A stretch of DNA of 64,000 bases. Origin: Aphelidium insulamus (lineage: Eukaryota > Aphelidiomycota > Aphelidea > Aphelidiaceae). The notes below the pieces were generated by a model that saw only the letters and a program-made list of their open reading frames with translations, was not told the origin of the DNA and searched no databases. A program made the translations under genes and the position numbers. Positions 20,467 through 33,083 of this stretch are shown one piece after another (positions within the stretch are counted from its first letter, which is position 1; each line of letters opens with the position of its first letter). The stretch is taken from the NCBI GenBank assembly GCA_036784855.1, contig JAZDSV010000012.1:62001-126000 (forward strand). The letters run 5' to 3'.

Positions 20467-23400
20467 CTACTTTGCAAGCCCGCCCAGGCGTTTCTTTGGC
20501 CTTTCGCCGCAGTCGCCGTTCATGATCTGAAAGCGTTCGTCGGCTTGGATTTGTTTCCGTACGGCAATCAGATTGCTATAATTGATATAAGCGCACATTT
20601 ACCAGTATGCTAATATTTACCGGATGGCGTCTTGGTTCTCCTCCAGCCGCGAAGATTTGTCGCGGTTAAATTGTAGTGTTGCATTGTGGTTCTGCAATTT
20701 GAGGCGATCAACTACCACATTCAAGTGCGTCTTCTGTCGTTGCCACTCGCAGTGGACTTGCTGCTCGTCTTCTACTGAAGCTGAAACGAGAGAGTCGTTG
20801 CCACAATAATTGTGATGCAGCGCCATGGACGCTTTCTAAGCATTTTAAAGTTACAGCACAGTTGAGCTGCACCAGTACCTGAAGTTCCCGAGGTTGACTT
20901 TGAAACTTACTCTGCACCAGAACTTCGAGATCTCGTCGGAACGTTGCGATTGTTAGGTTCATCTTTTTGCTCTGCTGTTTAGCATCTTCAACTTCCTTCT
21001 TTGTCTCGGCCAGCTGTGCCCGATATTCAGCAATCAATTTCTCTAGCTGTATATTCTTGGCGAAAAAGGATTCTAGACCAGCACTCTTTTCAGAAATCTT
21101 GGATTGCTGGTCATTGATTGCCTCGTCTTTAGGATCGATCTGGCCGCGCAGGGTGAGGATCCGGTTCTCGAGTACAAAGCGAAACTTCTCCAATTCTTGG
21201 TTGGCCCGCTTCATTTCAAATACTCGTTTCTCTTTTTCCTGAATGAACTCGTCTCGGTCTTGGATTTCTTTCTATGCGAATATGCATCAACACAAGGTAT
21301 TCATAATATCGGCAAGTCGCATACCTTGTACGTAAGGATCTCCTTTTCGATACCTCGCACAACTTCATTCAATCGCTGATGACTAACTTCCATGCGCTTG
21401 ATGTCGGATATGCGATCCTGGATATCTTTTTGCAGGGCGATAAATTTCTTCTTCAATATTCCATTTTCGCCCTTGATGCGCATGTTGTCACTGATGGCTG
21501 ACTGGAGCTTCGTTTGAAATTGTTCGTGAAAATGCTGAAATTCAGCCTCGATGTCTTGTTCGGTTTGCTTTTTAACTTCGTCGCACTCGGCAAGCTGCAT
21601 GCTTTTTTCATCCTCTAGCTAACATATTACTCAGAAATGCGGTGTGAAATACATATACACATACGCGGTTAATATCGCCAGCTTTAGTGGCTAAACGTCC
21701 ATCCAATTCTTGATTAAGTTCAAGTAGCGCTGCAGAGTGCTCTTGTTCCTTTTCGCGGACAGTGGCTTCAAATGATTTTTGCTTCTCCGTGGTGGTTTGT
21801 TGCAGACTTTCGTACCGCTCGTACTCGTCAAGCAATTTCTGATGAAACGAATTCTCCAACGACTGCAGCTCGGATAGATTCTTTTGCGTAAGCGCGGTAT
21901 ATTGCGCCTGATTCTGGGCAGTTGTTTGCGACAAGGACGTGGCGAGGAGAGCATTGGCGATTTTGAGTTCATCAATTTGCTTCACATACTGATCGACTTG
22001 TTCTCGCATCGTTTCATTGGCTTCAATGTCTTTCAAGCGGATCTGATACTCGTTGGCGACTTTCAGCTCCTCAAGTTGATTGTTGCATTCTCGAATAGTT
22101 GACTTGATCTCCTCCAGATCGGATTTGGTCACCATTACCTAAAAATGTGTCAATAATCAATCTTGCATCACCACCAAACAACGTACGTCATCTACGGCAC
22201 CGGCAAGGATTGGCTGCACCGCCTCATCGTCAGTGAAGGAAAACATGGCGACAGTTCCATCAGCCCCTGCGCTAAAGATATACTTATCATCGTGCGAGAA
22301 GGTGATGTGTGTCACCGCGCCGCCGTGGGCATAAACTTCGGTGAAATCCTGTGAGCTTTCCAGCGGATAGTTGAGTGACCGAATGGCTCCAGACTGCATT
22401 CCGACCAGGAAGCTCGTGCCAACAAACGACATGGCCACTTGTGTAGCCACGTCCGTGAACAGCAGCTCCTTTGTGATGGTGGAATCCCGTATTTCCTGAT
22501 GGTGAGCACGGCGAGTCTTCAAGACATTATGACACTTACCCGCAAGGATTTGTCCGAGCTGACTGCATACATGGTGAACCCGTCCGAAGTGCAAATGGCG
22601 GAATTGTAGCTTGTTCCACGAATAATGCTCTCGTTTTCACGTTTCCAACTCTCACGAGACCAGCTGTACACCGCGCCATCATTGCCCGCAGATATCAGAA
22701 ACATGTCATCTTTTGACCAGTGAAGCGATCGAATTTTGCCATTGTGTGCTTTGAGCGTCGCCAGCACTTTGAGCGTCCAGGTGTTGAATACCTGAATTGC
22801 AGCTCCATTGACGGCTGCAAACATTTGTCCGCCATTTGAGAACGAGCACTGGTGTGTGGGTTACGTTACACGACAACATTAATGTGCAAGTTATACCTCT
22901 CGGCAAAATCTCAGCGGCACCTCCTTGTGCAGGCGCAGACCATCTTTCACAATGTCCATCATGGACAGCCGATCCTGATATCCAATAATTGCAAAGTGGC
23001 CCGCGGGATGCAGTGACAACGAGAGCGGCTCCTCGCCCAAATTCTCAAACAGTTCCAGCGAATTGGTGGAGTAGTCGTATACGCGCATGGTGCCGTCCTT
23101 GCTGAGCGTGGCCAGCCACGGTTTTCGCACGCACGTCGCCAGTCCGGTAATGGTGTCGTCGTGCGATGGGATATTCCACCGTTCCCAGGCACGAATCTGA
23201 TGGGCTTTTTCATGCACCACTGCATATGCCTCGTCGTCGGTATCGAGGAAAAATAGCTGCCGGCGCCCATTGATCACGGCAATCACGTCTGAGGCAGCGT
23301 TGCATTGCACTGACAGAATGTCTGCTCCGGCATCAGTTGGGTACGGGAGTTTCCGCGACAGAATCAACTGCTGCTGTGGTTCTGCAGCCTTTTTCGGCAG

Positions 23401-24254
23401 CGAGTAGACACTAATGTCGCTCTTTGTAGATAAGAGCAATCCATCCTTGAACTTGCACACGGACACAAGGTTCAGGTCGGCGGTTATAGTTTGAACAACC
23501 GCGCCACTTTGCATATCGACAATTGAGACTGTTTTATCCGCGGCAATAGCCACCTTGGCCGCAGAGAGCAGCACGATTGAACCGCTGGCAGGCTGGATGG
23601 AGATAATTAGCAAGGGCCAACACTTGTAACTGTAACTCTTACCTTGTTGTCTGAGAATCTAAAGTGATCTGCAGCCGATGGAATAAGAGCTCCTTCAAAG
23701 TAACGACAGCTGTAAAATCCATCTTGGTCCAGCACGTGAACGTTGGTCATGTCATCCGCGGAGAAGGATATGTGCAGGGGTTGCGGGTTGCGCAGAGTCA
23801 GCGCTGCCAGCAGTCGATTGCGCTCCCAGTTCCAGTACAGCAACTCCCCGGTGCTGCTCGAATACGTAAACATGAACGAGCCGTCCGCAGAAAATCCAAT
23901 TTGAGACACTTCTGGCGCGATCGCCGCGCCGCCGCTAGTGACTGCAGCAGCTCTCTGTGAAAAGTCCAGCCGCTGTTTCAACCGCGACGTCTCCATATCG
24001 TAGATCAGCACGGGACCCTGGGCGTCGCGTCGGAACACGGCCACGCACTCCTTGATCTCGCAGACGGCTATGCCGCGAATATTTGCAACATTGTTGGCGA
24101 CAATGGTTTGTGACTGCGATGCCAAGTCCCCGCTGATCACGCAGCTGCCGGCCCAATACACCACGGATTGAGTGTCGGTGACGTGATATGTGCTGCGGCC
24201 CTGGCAATTTGCCTTGCCGAATCCGTAGATTGCGCGCAACAGTGGTTTGCTCAT
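20467..24254 (-). CDS. CFAP57: Cilia- and flagella-associated protein 57 (WD40 plus coiled coil)
   Basis: Axonemal scaffold for inner-arm dyneins near the nexin-dynein regulatory complex. Minus-strand exons: 24254-23643, 23592-22897, 22848-22540, 22495-22187, 22138-21665, 21618-21325, 21271-20911, 20780-20621 and 20575-20467; about 1107 residues. Roughly the first 640 residues are WD-type repeats (e.g. SFSHDDKYIFSAGADGTVAMF, ATLSKDGTMRVYDYS). The rest is a long coiled coil with family signatures VMVTKSDLEEIKSTI, NEYQIRLKDIEANE, KGENGILKKKFIALQKDIQD and NQELEKFRFVLENRI. The start at 24254 (MSKPLLRAIYGFG) matches the family N-terminus. The intron before exon 8 is about 130 nt, long for this gene, and may hide another small exon. 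The gene lies exactly between two identical tRNA-Thr genes. Confidence 0.93.
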
Positions 24255-24609
24255 GTGAACGTTGTATATGTGAAGGCAGTGACGATCGTGCGTGTGAAGC
24301 AATGGCCTCAAGGTGCAAGGAATTTGTTCATCCCGTTGGCAAGCACAGCTGATCGATGCGCCGCTGGCGACAAACACTGTCCAGTCAGGTGGCATGTGAC
24401 GCGTTGGATATGCCGTCTATACTCTATAATTGTTGGTTGGATGTACTTGTTCGATAGGCTGTGAATAAAATGTGCAGGTGAGATTTACAAGTAAGTAAGC
24501 TGAGTGTAGTTGAGCACCACTCCACTGCTTCACAAGCATGTAATGAACGTGACATAAGTATCTGCAGCACATAGGGACCACAAGGCGTGCCCGGCAAAAC
24601 AGGAAAAAG
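24255..24609. other. Intergenic, nothing recognised
   Basis: About 355 bp between the CFAP57 start codon and the second tRNA-Thr. The open frame continuing upstream of the CFAP57 ATG (to 24395) lacks family resemblance and is taken as leader. No repeat or motif stands out. Confidence 0.5.
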
Positions 24610-24683
24610 AGGCCCTTGAGAGATTTGAACTCTCGACCTCGTCGTTACTAGCGACGCGCTGCTAACCACTGAGCTAAAGGGCC
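24610..24683 (-). tRNA. tRNA-Thr (anticodon AGU), copy 2
   Basis: Identical over all 74 nt to the gene at 20342-20415, same strand. The flanks match for only a few bases (CCTTGATG on the 5' side), so any duplication was short or the flanks have diverged. Confidence 0.95.
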
Positions 24684-24732
24684 TTGATGCGTCCCTGCCT
24701 AGCTTTATTCTTTTTGTTTAGCAATCTTCTCA

Positions 24733-25203
24733 ATGACGATTCCTGCCAATGCCTCTCCGGCCGCCACGGTGCCCTATTCCCGCGTAGTGGTCAGCGATCG
24801 TGATGCGGCGACAATGTCTGATGGTGCGTGCGTGCATAGCTTCCTGCTTCACTTGTATGAGTGGCTAATAACCATGTGCGCAGTCGACAGCGCCCTTATC
24901 AAACAGGTCATGGCATCCATGCCGCCGCTCCCCGCACCTCAGTGGGCCATTGTGGTTCCGGAGTCCAGCTGGATGCCTCGGGTGAGCCGTGCTGCAGATG
25001 GTAATGCCCACATTATCGAGGTGGGGGATTCAGCGTCGACTGCCGCAGTAGACGCTCATGTCAATGGAGACATCTCCGCTAGAAGCCATACTTTGACATA
25101 TGAGTACGCCCCGCTTCCCGCTCAACCAGATGATGGTAAACATGATGGTGCTGACGGCAGCGATGTGGATGATGCCAATTCCGCGAGCACTATCCATCCG
25201 TAG
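24733..25203 (+). CDS. Small acidic protein of unknown function
   Basis: Exons 24733-24823 and 24884-25203 (60-nt intron, donor GTGCGT, acceptor GCGCAG) give 136 residues. The intron is inferred because the join removes an odd hydrophobic insert and keeps the frame. The C-terminal third is acidic and low-complexity (Asp, Gly, Ala, Ser). The central QWAIVVPESSWMPRV is the only ordered-looking part. It is 49 bp from the tRNA-Thr and 95 bp upstream of the EFHC gene on the same strand. No family recognised. Confidence 0.55.
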   Translation: MTIPANASPAATVPYSRVVVSDRDAATMSDGACVHSFLLHLYEWLITMCAVDSALIKQVMASMPPLPAPQWAIVVPESSWMPRVSRAADGNAHIIEVGDSASTAAVDAHVNGDISARSHTLTYEYAPLPAQPDDGKHDGADGSDVDDANSASTIHP

Positions 25204-25298
25204 TCGTCAAGGGACGGAAAATAGATTTGGTGTATCAGAGTGCGACTGACCAGCTTTGCACCGCACTCTGCTCTCTACTTGCACACGCACCACCTAGA

Positions 25299-27522
25299 AT
25301 GTTGGACAAGGAGAAAATCACGCTTCCGGCCCTGCCTGGCTTCAAGTCTTCCGCCCCGCAAAAGGTAGACATGGGACTTGAAGGCACTATAGACACACCT
25401 GACTGACACAATCAGCGCGGCCAGTCCTTCAACCGCGCCCAGACACTGCAGTACAAGAATGGCTACCGCGTGGACCAGATTGCCGAGACACTGCGCACAA
25501 ACAGTCCCGCAAGCGCTTCGAGCCGCGTCACCGAGGCCGATATTCAGCACGTGTTGGAGAAGGCAAATGATCTTCGGTTTGGCGGGCGCGTCCACTTTCT
25601 GCCACCCAAAGTGACACTGGAGATGAAGGCGGAGGCGCCACTACCACTGCCGCCCACCCAGATCGACCCGCGCGTCAATAAGGCTCCAATGAGCGTTGAC
25701 GAGGTTGTGCTTCGATTCGAGGGGTACGTCAAGGAGCAACTGCCGCCCGGTGTCCGCATCGAAACAGCGGGTGGCACCGACACCATGATCCGCCGAATGG
25801 TCATCTCGTACTACATGAAGGACGGCACGATCGCTGTTACAGAGCCGCTGATGGAGAACAGTGGCTTGCCGCAGGGCAGCGTGCTGAAACGTGAACGTAT
25901 CCCCAAGAGCGGTCAATACGGTTCGTGCGTTTGCTTACGTCCCGTATATGTTTAAACTCACGCAGGCACTGAGCCGTACACAATCTACGACTTTCAGCTG
26001 GGCAAAGATATCGTGTTCTACGGGCGCGCGTATCATATTTGTTCGTGTGACCAGTTCACGGAGGTGCGGCCTACTAGCAATACCGTTTCTTTACTGACGG
26101 CACTGCACGTAGAATTATGTGGCGCGCGAGTTAAAGCACTCGCTGGGCAAGTCTGACGGTGCCGTCCCCCCAGACTCCTACCTGCAGTCCCGTTTGAAGA
26201 ATCTGCAGTGGGTGCAAATACAAATGATCACTGATCTATACTCACTTGTTCAGAATTGCCACGGCCGACACTGCTCGCCACGTCGACAAGGATGGACATG
26301 ACAAGCTGCGCAAGTTCATTGAAGATGATAAGAAAGTTTTGCGCTTCTTCTGCACCTGGGAAGTCCGCCTCTCGGAATATCAGACCGACATCTCCAACTT
26401 TGTATGTGATTACTACCTGCTGCCATGCATTTGTATAACCAACGTTGTGCCAGGAGGTGCATTACTATCTGCTGGATGATACGATTGAAGTGCGACCTGT
26501 CAAGCGAGCCAACAGCGGTCTGGATGCCTTCCCCATACTCATCCGCCGTCAAAAGCTGCCAAAGCACATGACCGGCATGGAGGATCTAGCCAGCACTACG
26601 CCAATCGGTGCTGCGGCGTACTCGCCCGCCAATTCCAGTGTCAACAAGTTCTACAACTGGCGCGACTTCCACGTTGGCCAGTATGTGGAGATGCTGGGCC
26701 GGCAGTTCTTTGTGTACGACGTGGATGGCTTCACGCGAAACTTTTACGTGACGCGCGGACAGCGCTCAGCAGCCGAGATGATGCCTGTGACGAGTCCTAC
26801 GAGTGTCCAGCGAACTTCCCGTTCCGCAGCTCAGCAGTCGTCCAAACCGAGCAACGATGGCGCTGAAGATGAATTCCTGAAGCCGCAGTCCCGGCGTCCA
26901 AATATATTCCGCATGTTGCAGAATGAGGGCAAAGTGCTGCGATTCGCGGCACAGTTTGCCGAAGGTGTCAACGGCCCTGTGGACGAGTACGATGCTAATC
27001 GTCGGTTCATTATCAACTATCGTCTGGCTGATGACATCATGTCCATCTACGAGACGCCGAATAAGGCGGCAGGCATTGCCAGCGGCAAATTCATGGAGCG
27101 CGGCACCCCGATCGATCCAGTGTCGCACAACTACTACGAACCAAATGACTTGTTCGTTGGCGCTCAGCTGACGGTTCGTGCATTGCATACCATACCTAAA
27201 CCGGCGCTCATGCACACAGGTCCACGGCCGTGTGTTCCGCTTGATTGATGCAGATGAGTTTGCACTCAACTACATGGAGACCCATGCAGCGCAATTCCCT
27301 AAAGCCAACTATCCGCTCATCGTTAATAACCTGCGCGGCAAGCCCGATTCCATTGCAACCTTCAAGTCAATGCTATCTCCAGACATGAAGGTGCACGAGG
27401 CGGCGGCAATGCTGGCATCCGCCGCTGGAATTTCTGTTCACGAAGCCATGACGGTGGTGAGAAAGTTTTCCAGCCGTGAAAGTGGCAAGGTTAATGCTGC
27501 GGTGCTTGGCCGCGAGCTCTAG
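25299..27522 (+). CDS. EFHC1: EFHC1/RIB72-type DM10-domain protein (axonemal microtubule inner protein), apparent one-base frameshift
   Basis: Lines the lumen of flagellar doublet microtubules. Exons 25299-25364, 25417-25920, 25966-26063, 26113-26207, 26254-26401, 26454-27173 and 27220-27522. Three DM10 domains are visible: VLRFEGYVKEQLP to YDFQLGKDIVFYGRAYHI; KVLRFFCTWEV to WRDFHVGQYVEMLG...YDVDGFTRNFY; and KVLRFAAQFAE to NDLFVGAQLTVHGRVFRLIDADEF. No C-terminal EF-hand is evident. In exon 2 the family motif F-x-R-x-QTL-x-Y-x-NGY is split over two frames. FNRA ends at 25439, and QTLQYKNGY continues one base short, at about 25440 in a C run. With one added base all later splice phases agree (about 644 residues). 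A sequencing or assembly error is likeliest; a real lesion is possible. Confidence 0.88.
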
Positions 27523-27602
27523 AACTCCCCATAGACAAGGTGGAACGAAACAATCAACAATAGAAGAGAAATGGTATGAGATGCATAGCCGCTCTACTGA
27601 TT

Positions 27603-30600
27603 TTAAAGTATTGCCGACTTGATGTGTGCTGAAGGTGCAGCATTGCTGCTTTTGGCCGCCATGGTCGCAGTCGTTTTTGTTTCTCTAGCTGCAGTCACAG
27701 TGTCAACTTGCTCCTCGACTTGCGTCATTATTTCCTCCAACCGCGGAAAGTTCCGCAGCTCGGGCCTTCGTACTGCCACTATGAGCAGTGCCCGCGGTGA
27801 TCGCGCAAATTTGGCGGCGATGCGGCAACTGAGCGGCATGAACATGTTCTGATAGATCTCGTACAAGTCCATGACAATCATTGCTAGCGAGGCTTTCTTC
27901 AAGCTTCGCAGTGTTTTGCGCGCCGCGTTCAGGTACCGTAATGTAGCTGTAACATGTGGGCGAGACACAAAGGCGCCTTTTGCGGTGGCTGTCTCGTCCG
28001 TCATTAATATCACGTAGAGTTGAAGCAGCGGCGCAAGTAGGTTAGTCATGCCGAAAATGATGTTGAGCGGCGCAATTTTGATCTTTTGCAGCAGCGCCGT
28101 GGCGTTATTTAACCTAATGACCATTTTTCGGAATCTTTGCCCGATATCGACGCCGGCGTTCGATGCGCTTTTCAACAACTCAATTTCCACCGCGACGGCC
28201 AAAGTTTCCAAATTGATGCGGTCTGCAAGATCGAAATGCTGCGCTGAATCCGAACCATTCTCGCAATGCGCCATTGTGGAATCCAATATCGATGTCATCT
28301 GTCCCAGGCTGTCCAGTGTAAACTTGTGCAGGTGGTGCGATAAGTGTAATAGGGCCGTCTGTACACGACACCTATTGTCATCCTCGGTGCCGTGGGGAAG
28401 TTTTTGCTCGATTGCATTTACCGGGGTTGTGTCTAGACCAAGCAGCCACTCCAGCCAGTATTGATATACCGCGGCCGAAACAAGATGCGCAGTGTCGTCA
28501 ACTATCTCACTGTATGCCAGTATCGAGCGGAACTTTCGAAGTGCCAACTCGGCATGTCCCGTGGCTAGAAAAACTATGCCGATGCATGACGCAATCGTGG
28601 AGCACTGATTAATATCGACGACGGTCTGTTGATGCATGAGTTCTTCGGCTGTTTCGACGTACTCAAACACCTCAAACGCGTTATCGCAATACTTCCACCA
28701 AAATGTTGCCACCAGTGCCATAAGTACCGCATGTCCACCGTCTTTTGGCAGCCGGTGAGATGCATTCAGCGCGGCCAGCATTGCTATTTCGTATTCATAT
28801 TTGCACCCGCAATTGCTGCGGCTAATGACACATCCCAGTGATGCCAGCGTGGATCGCAGTTCGGTCAAGGTCTGATGTTGTGCAATCTCTCCAGAGTTTA
28901 CATCAAAAACACTACCGTTGGACGCATGAGTCCGCTGAATCCGCATCTGCGCAAAACGTTCCCGCCGCCTGCCTAACGAATTTCCGGGAAATCTGTATCC
29001 CAACTCTTTTGCAGACTTTACGAGGTACTGCTTTGCCGCCTTGCAATTCCGATCGGCCAAGTAATGCGCCTCTCCCAATTCACGGTACCAAACCGCTAGT
29101 TTGCTGACCCGTGTCACGGACGATTGGGACGAATCTTGACGTGCCATACTGTTTCCATCAATCAGCAGACGATAGTGCTTGATTGCCTGTTCGAATGCGC
29201 GCGTGTCAAAGTAAAAGTGTGCCACGGTCTCCAGATATGATCGAGTCTTGTCGACTTCGCCGGCTTCTCGATAATGCTCGTAAATGAGCACCAACAGGCG
29301 CATGCGATTCTTCGAATCAAGCAATCTTTCGAAATGTACAGCTAGCTCGAGATGAAGCTTTTTTCGCTGCTCCTCGTGCATCATGGAGTAGATTGTTTTC
29401 TGTATCATTGAACTTTTGAACGAGTACATGACCACATTGTCCATTATCTCGCATTTCAAGAATCCGTACTTGTCCATGATACGAAGATTATCCTCCCAAA
29501 AAGCCGTCTGCATGTTTTTCTGCACAAAGTAGATTGCATCCTCGATCAGAAACTGCTCGCCGATCACGCAAGCAACTTTCAACAACTGTTGGAACCGCGT
29601 GTCCAACTTGTCAAACTGGGAGATCACCACACTTTGCAAGTCTAGGCCGGGCAATATGTCGCCGAAATCGAATTGCTTCCCGTTCGAGTTTTGACAAATG
29701 GTTATTTGACCATTACGATCAACATTTACTGCACCCGATTCCATGAGCGACAAGAGCAAGGAACGCGCGAACAGTGGATTTCCATCGGATATCAAGTGAA
29801 CTTTCTCCACTATTTTGTGATCCACCGATAATGCCATGTGTGCAGCCGCCGAGGGTGTCTCCATCCTGGACACCATTTCGTTCCAGTAGAATAGCAGCAG
29901 ATCGGGCATGTCGACAAGCTTGAATCCTGCAATCTCGAGGCTTCTGGTGTGGGGCAAACTTTTCAGCGCCTTAAGTATTTCTAGTCCGGTAGAGTTTTCG
30001 TATTGTCGCTGATAGCGCGAAAATATGCACAGCATCACGTTGGGGCATCCGGCGGCGATCTCATCAAGTAATGCCCAAGATACATGATCGCTCCATTGCG
30101 CTTCCTCTACCACAAGCATCATTGGAATGTCTTCAGAAATGATGTTGAGCAGCCTACGCAGCAAATCAAATAGCTCTCGCAGCGCGGTACGTTCATGAAA
30201 GATCCTCGATGCATGGTCGTCGAAAAAATCGGCAGGGAATATTGGACTGAATAGGTGGGCAAGGTTTGCATTTTCTCCTAGTTTGGCCAGCATTGCGCGA
30301 ATCTGCCCTTCTAGGCTGGAGTAGCGTCCCGACGACCGCGCCGAGTTATCATCATGAGAAAATGTCGCAACTGAAGCATTGGCAAGCATCGTGTCAATCT
30401 GGCCATCTTCCAGCATGATCGATTGTGCCCGACTAGCCCTACCCGATGCTATTTCCTTCGCAGACATGGCACCCGCAGATGTTCGAAGCAGAGCTGTAGA
30501 GGGACTTAGAGTCTGTTCAAGACCATACACGGATTTTGCTCGCTTTCCAACGTTATCCTCATTTTTCGGCAGGGACGAAAATATTGGCGGGTCTTGCGGT

Positions 30601-33083
30601 AAGTACGATAGTGACCGCGCAGTGCTATGCTTGGCAGCGCTAGCCGCGATGAGATCATCAACCTCTGTAATAGGTGGCGATTCTGTGATTTCCGTGACTG
30701 GGAGGTCACCCTGGAAGTCGCTCTGATCGTTGTTGGAACGATTTTCTGTGGATAAAACACCAATGGTTGGCACGGCACTATCTGTCGGCATTTCGGGAAT
30801 TATCATGACTTTTTCTGCACTCTGTAATGCGCGATCTTCGACAAGCTTTAGCTTTTCTGATATAGCCAGCAAGTCATATACGATGTCTTGGAATATGTAG
30901 AGTGGTGTTGTCTTGTTGATGTCGGAAGCGATCCCAGTGCTTTATGGTTAGCAAATATTGTTCTACAAAAAAATCACATACCACACGACAATGTCCCGAA
31001 CGGTAGCCTGGTCCTTGAGGTATGCATAAAATGTGGAGAGTCCTGCGCCGGCATCTCCTTCCACAACAAGGATAGACTGCTCACCGTCGATGTAGTGATC
31101 TAGAGCTTCTTGGAACTTGGCCTTCTCGTAGGACCTGCCAATCACCTGATCCTTCCGTTTGATCGTCGGGTGATCTGCGGACGTGGGGTCCAATTTGGTT
31201 TCGCTGCCGGTGCGTCGCATGCGCTCCTTGTTATTCCCAGTGACCTTGTGCACTGATATGGGTTTTGATTTGCCTTTGACCGTGACTTGCACCGCCTTGT
31301 CATAGCGTATCCCCCGGTGAGACAAAATGTATGTCCGGTCGTCGCACACCGTGGATCGCTTGGCAATATCGAGTAGCATGAGTCGCGCGGCCATATTGAT
31401 GGAGTCTCCAAACTGCAATGAGCTATAAGAGAGAGGTATATATACAAGTACTTGATGTACATACCAGCGCATACTCCGTCCTGTTCTGAACTCCGATGCC
31501 TCCTATGGCCACGGTGCCGGTGGTGACCCCGATGGAAAAGTGCTGGAATGACGCCTCAAACTCTTTGGCGATTTCCATGGCAGTCTTGACGCCATATCCG
31601 GCGTCATCTTCGTGCGCTAGAGGCGGCAACCCAAAGAACACCAGCACCGTGGTTCCCTTGTCGTCCACGTGAAACTGGCGCAAACTTCCCTCGTACTTTG
31701 TGACGGCGCGCTGTACGGTTTCAATGGCCGACTGAGTCTTCTCCAGCTCGTGCACCGATGTGAACTTCAAATCGCCAATGCGAATAAAGACCGTGGTGAG
31801 CTGGCGTAGTTCATTCAGCGCCATCAAGTTGTCGAAACCGCTGACAAGCTTGTTGATCACGGCGTGGTTGATGTACTTTTTATAGAGCGAGATGCGCACG
31901 CCGAAGGGAATGTGGCCGGCCACGGGGCTCATGGCCTTGACGGGCCAGGTGACGCGCCGGCCAGACAACTCGGACGCCTCCAGTATCGCGTACTCTTTAT
32001 CGATCTTGAGTATCTGCAGTGTGGACACGGCTGCCACACGATTCAGCAGGTCCCACGCGGTGGTTGATATGCCGAGTTGTGCTGCGAAGACACAGAGACA
32101 GTCACGTCAGTCAGTGTCAGTGCAGCCGTGCGAAGATTACGTACCTGGTTTGGCGCGGTCCAACACCAACTCCAGCTGGTTGACGGCCGGACCAGCGAGA
32201 AAGTGTTCCCAGCGGTCATCGTCGCCAAACACGTGCACGTCAAACATCTGGCCGGCGCCGACGCCCAGGTGAATGTTCAGGTGCTTGACGGAGCAGTTCT
32301 GGATTTCCACGGCGAAGCGGCCAAGTTTCTGCAGCAGCTCCACGCAGCATGTGGCCGCACGCAGCACCACCTCGCCGTGGGTGCACTTCAAACACTCGCA
32401 CGGCTCCCACGGGCTCACCTCCCATACGCAGTGAAGCCTCTGTCGCCGCTCCAGCTCCACCGGCTCACAGTCACACTTCCAGTAGGCCACCACGGCGTCC
32501 CCAGCAAACTTGACAATGTCTCCATTGTGCCGCATGATGATGTTGACGATCTACGAGCGCGCGTCTGTGTGAGACAGGTGTGGCTGCACAGGTGTCACGG
32601 AGGCCCACATACACTGTCCAGATAGCGCTTCATGGTGCGCGACAGGATCTCGGTGCCGGTGTTGCCGCGCTCGGCCAGCAGCGCCGTCAGCTTGGAGTAG
32701 CCGCTCACGTCGGCCATGACCACGGCCGCGAACGAGGTGATGGCCTCTGGCTTGAACACGGGCACCTTCCAGTCGTGGCGCGCGGCAACTACGGCCAGAT
32801 CCACGCCGGTCTGACGGCTCTCGGCCTCGATGTCGGCGGCGTTGGCCTCCAGGAGCCGCGAGTCGACAAATTCTTGCACGTGGTTGCTGATGAATGAGGG
32901 GATGATCTCGGCGAACTGGCGGTTCAGCGAGCCGGTGGAGGGCGGCAGGTCGCGCTGGAACAGTCTACGCGCGGACACCCTGAATCCGCTCGCGGGTCCC
33001 GGCGGTGACGAGGACACGCTGTTGCCAACGGCAGCCGTAGTAGCAGCCACGCCACCGCTCGACTGCATCAGCTTTGCATCCAT
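27603..33083 (-). CDS. ADCY10: Soluble adenylyl cyclase (class III, bicarbonate-type)
   Basis: Makes cAMP, typically in response to bicarbonate, and drives flagellar beating in animals. Minus exons 33083-32613, 32550-32145, 32081-31465, 31412-30982 and 30939-27603; 1753 residues. Cyclase domain C1 holds both metal Asp motifs (VVMADVSGYSKL and IVKFAGDAVVAYW). C2 holds TTVFIRIGDL, GVTTGTVAIGG and FGDSINMAARL. Then comes a STAND-like ATPase segment, with QVIGRSYE and VVEGDAGAGLSTFYAYL. Here the Walker A lysine is Leu (GAGLST rather than GxGKST), though a Walker B-like MLVVEEAQWSD follows. About 850 residues of helical repeat-like sequence complete it. It converges with the EFHC gene (80 bp) and is divergent from the fibro-slime receptor (351 bp). 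Confidence 0.93.

Noticed and set aside
32077-32625. 182-codon plus-strand frame opposite adenylyl cyclase C1
   Set aside because: It crosses two introns and the cyclase exons of the minus gene; no homology seen.
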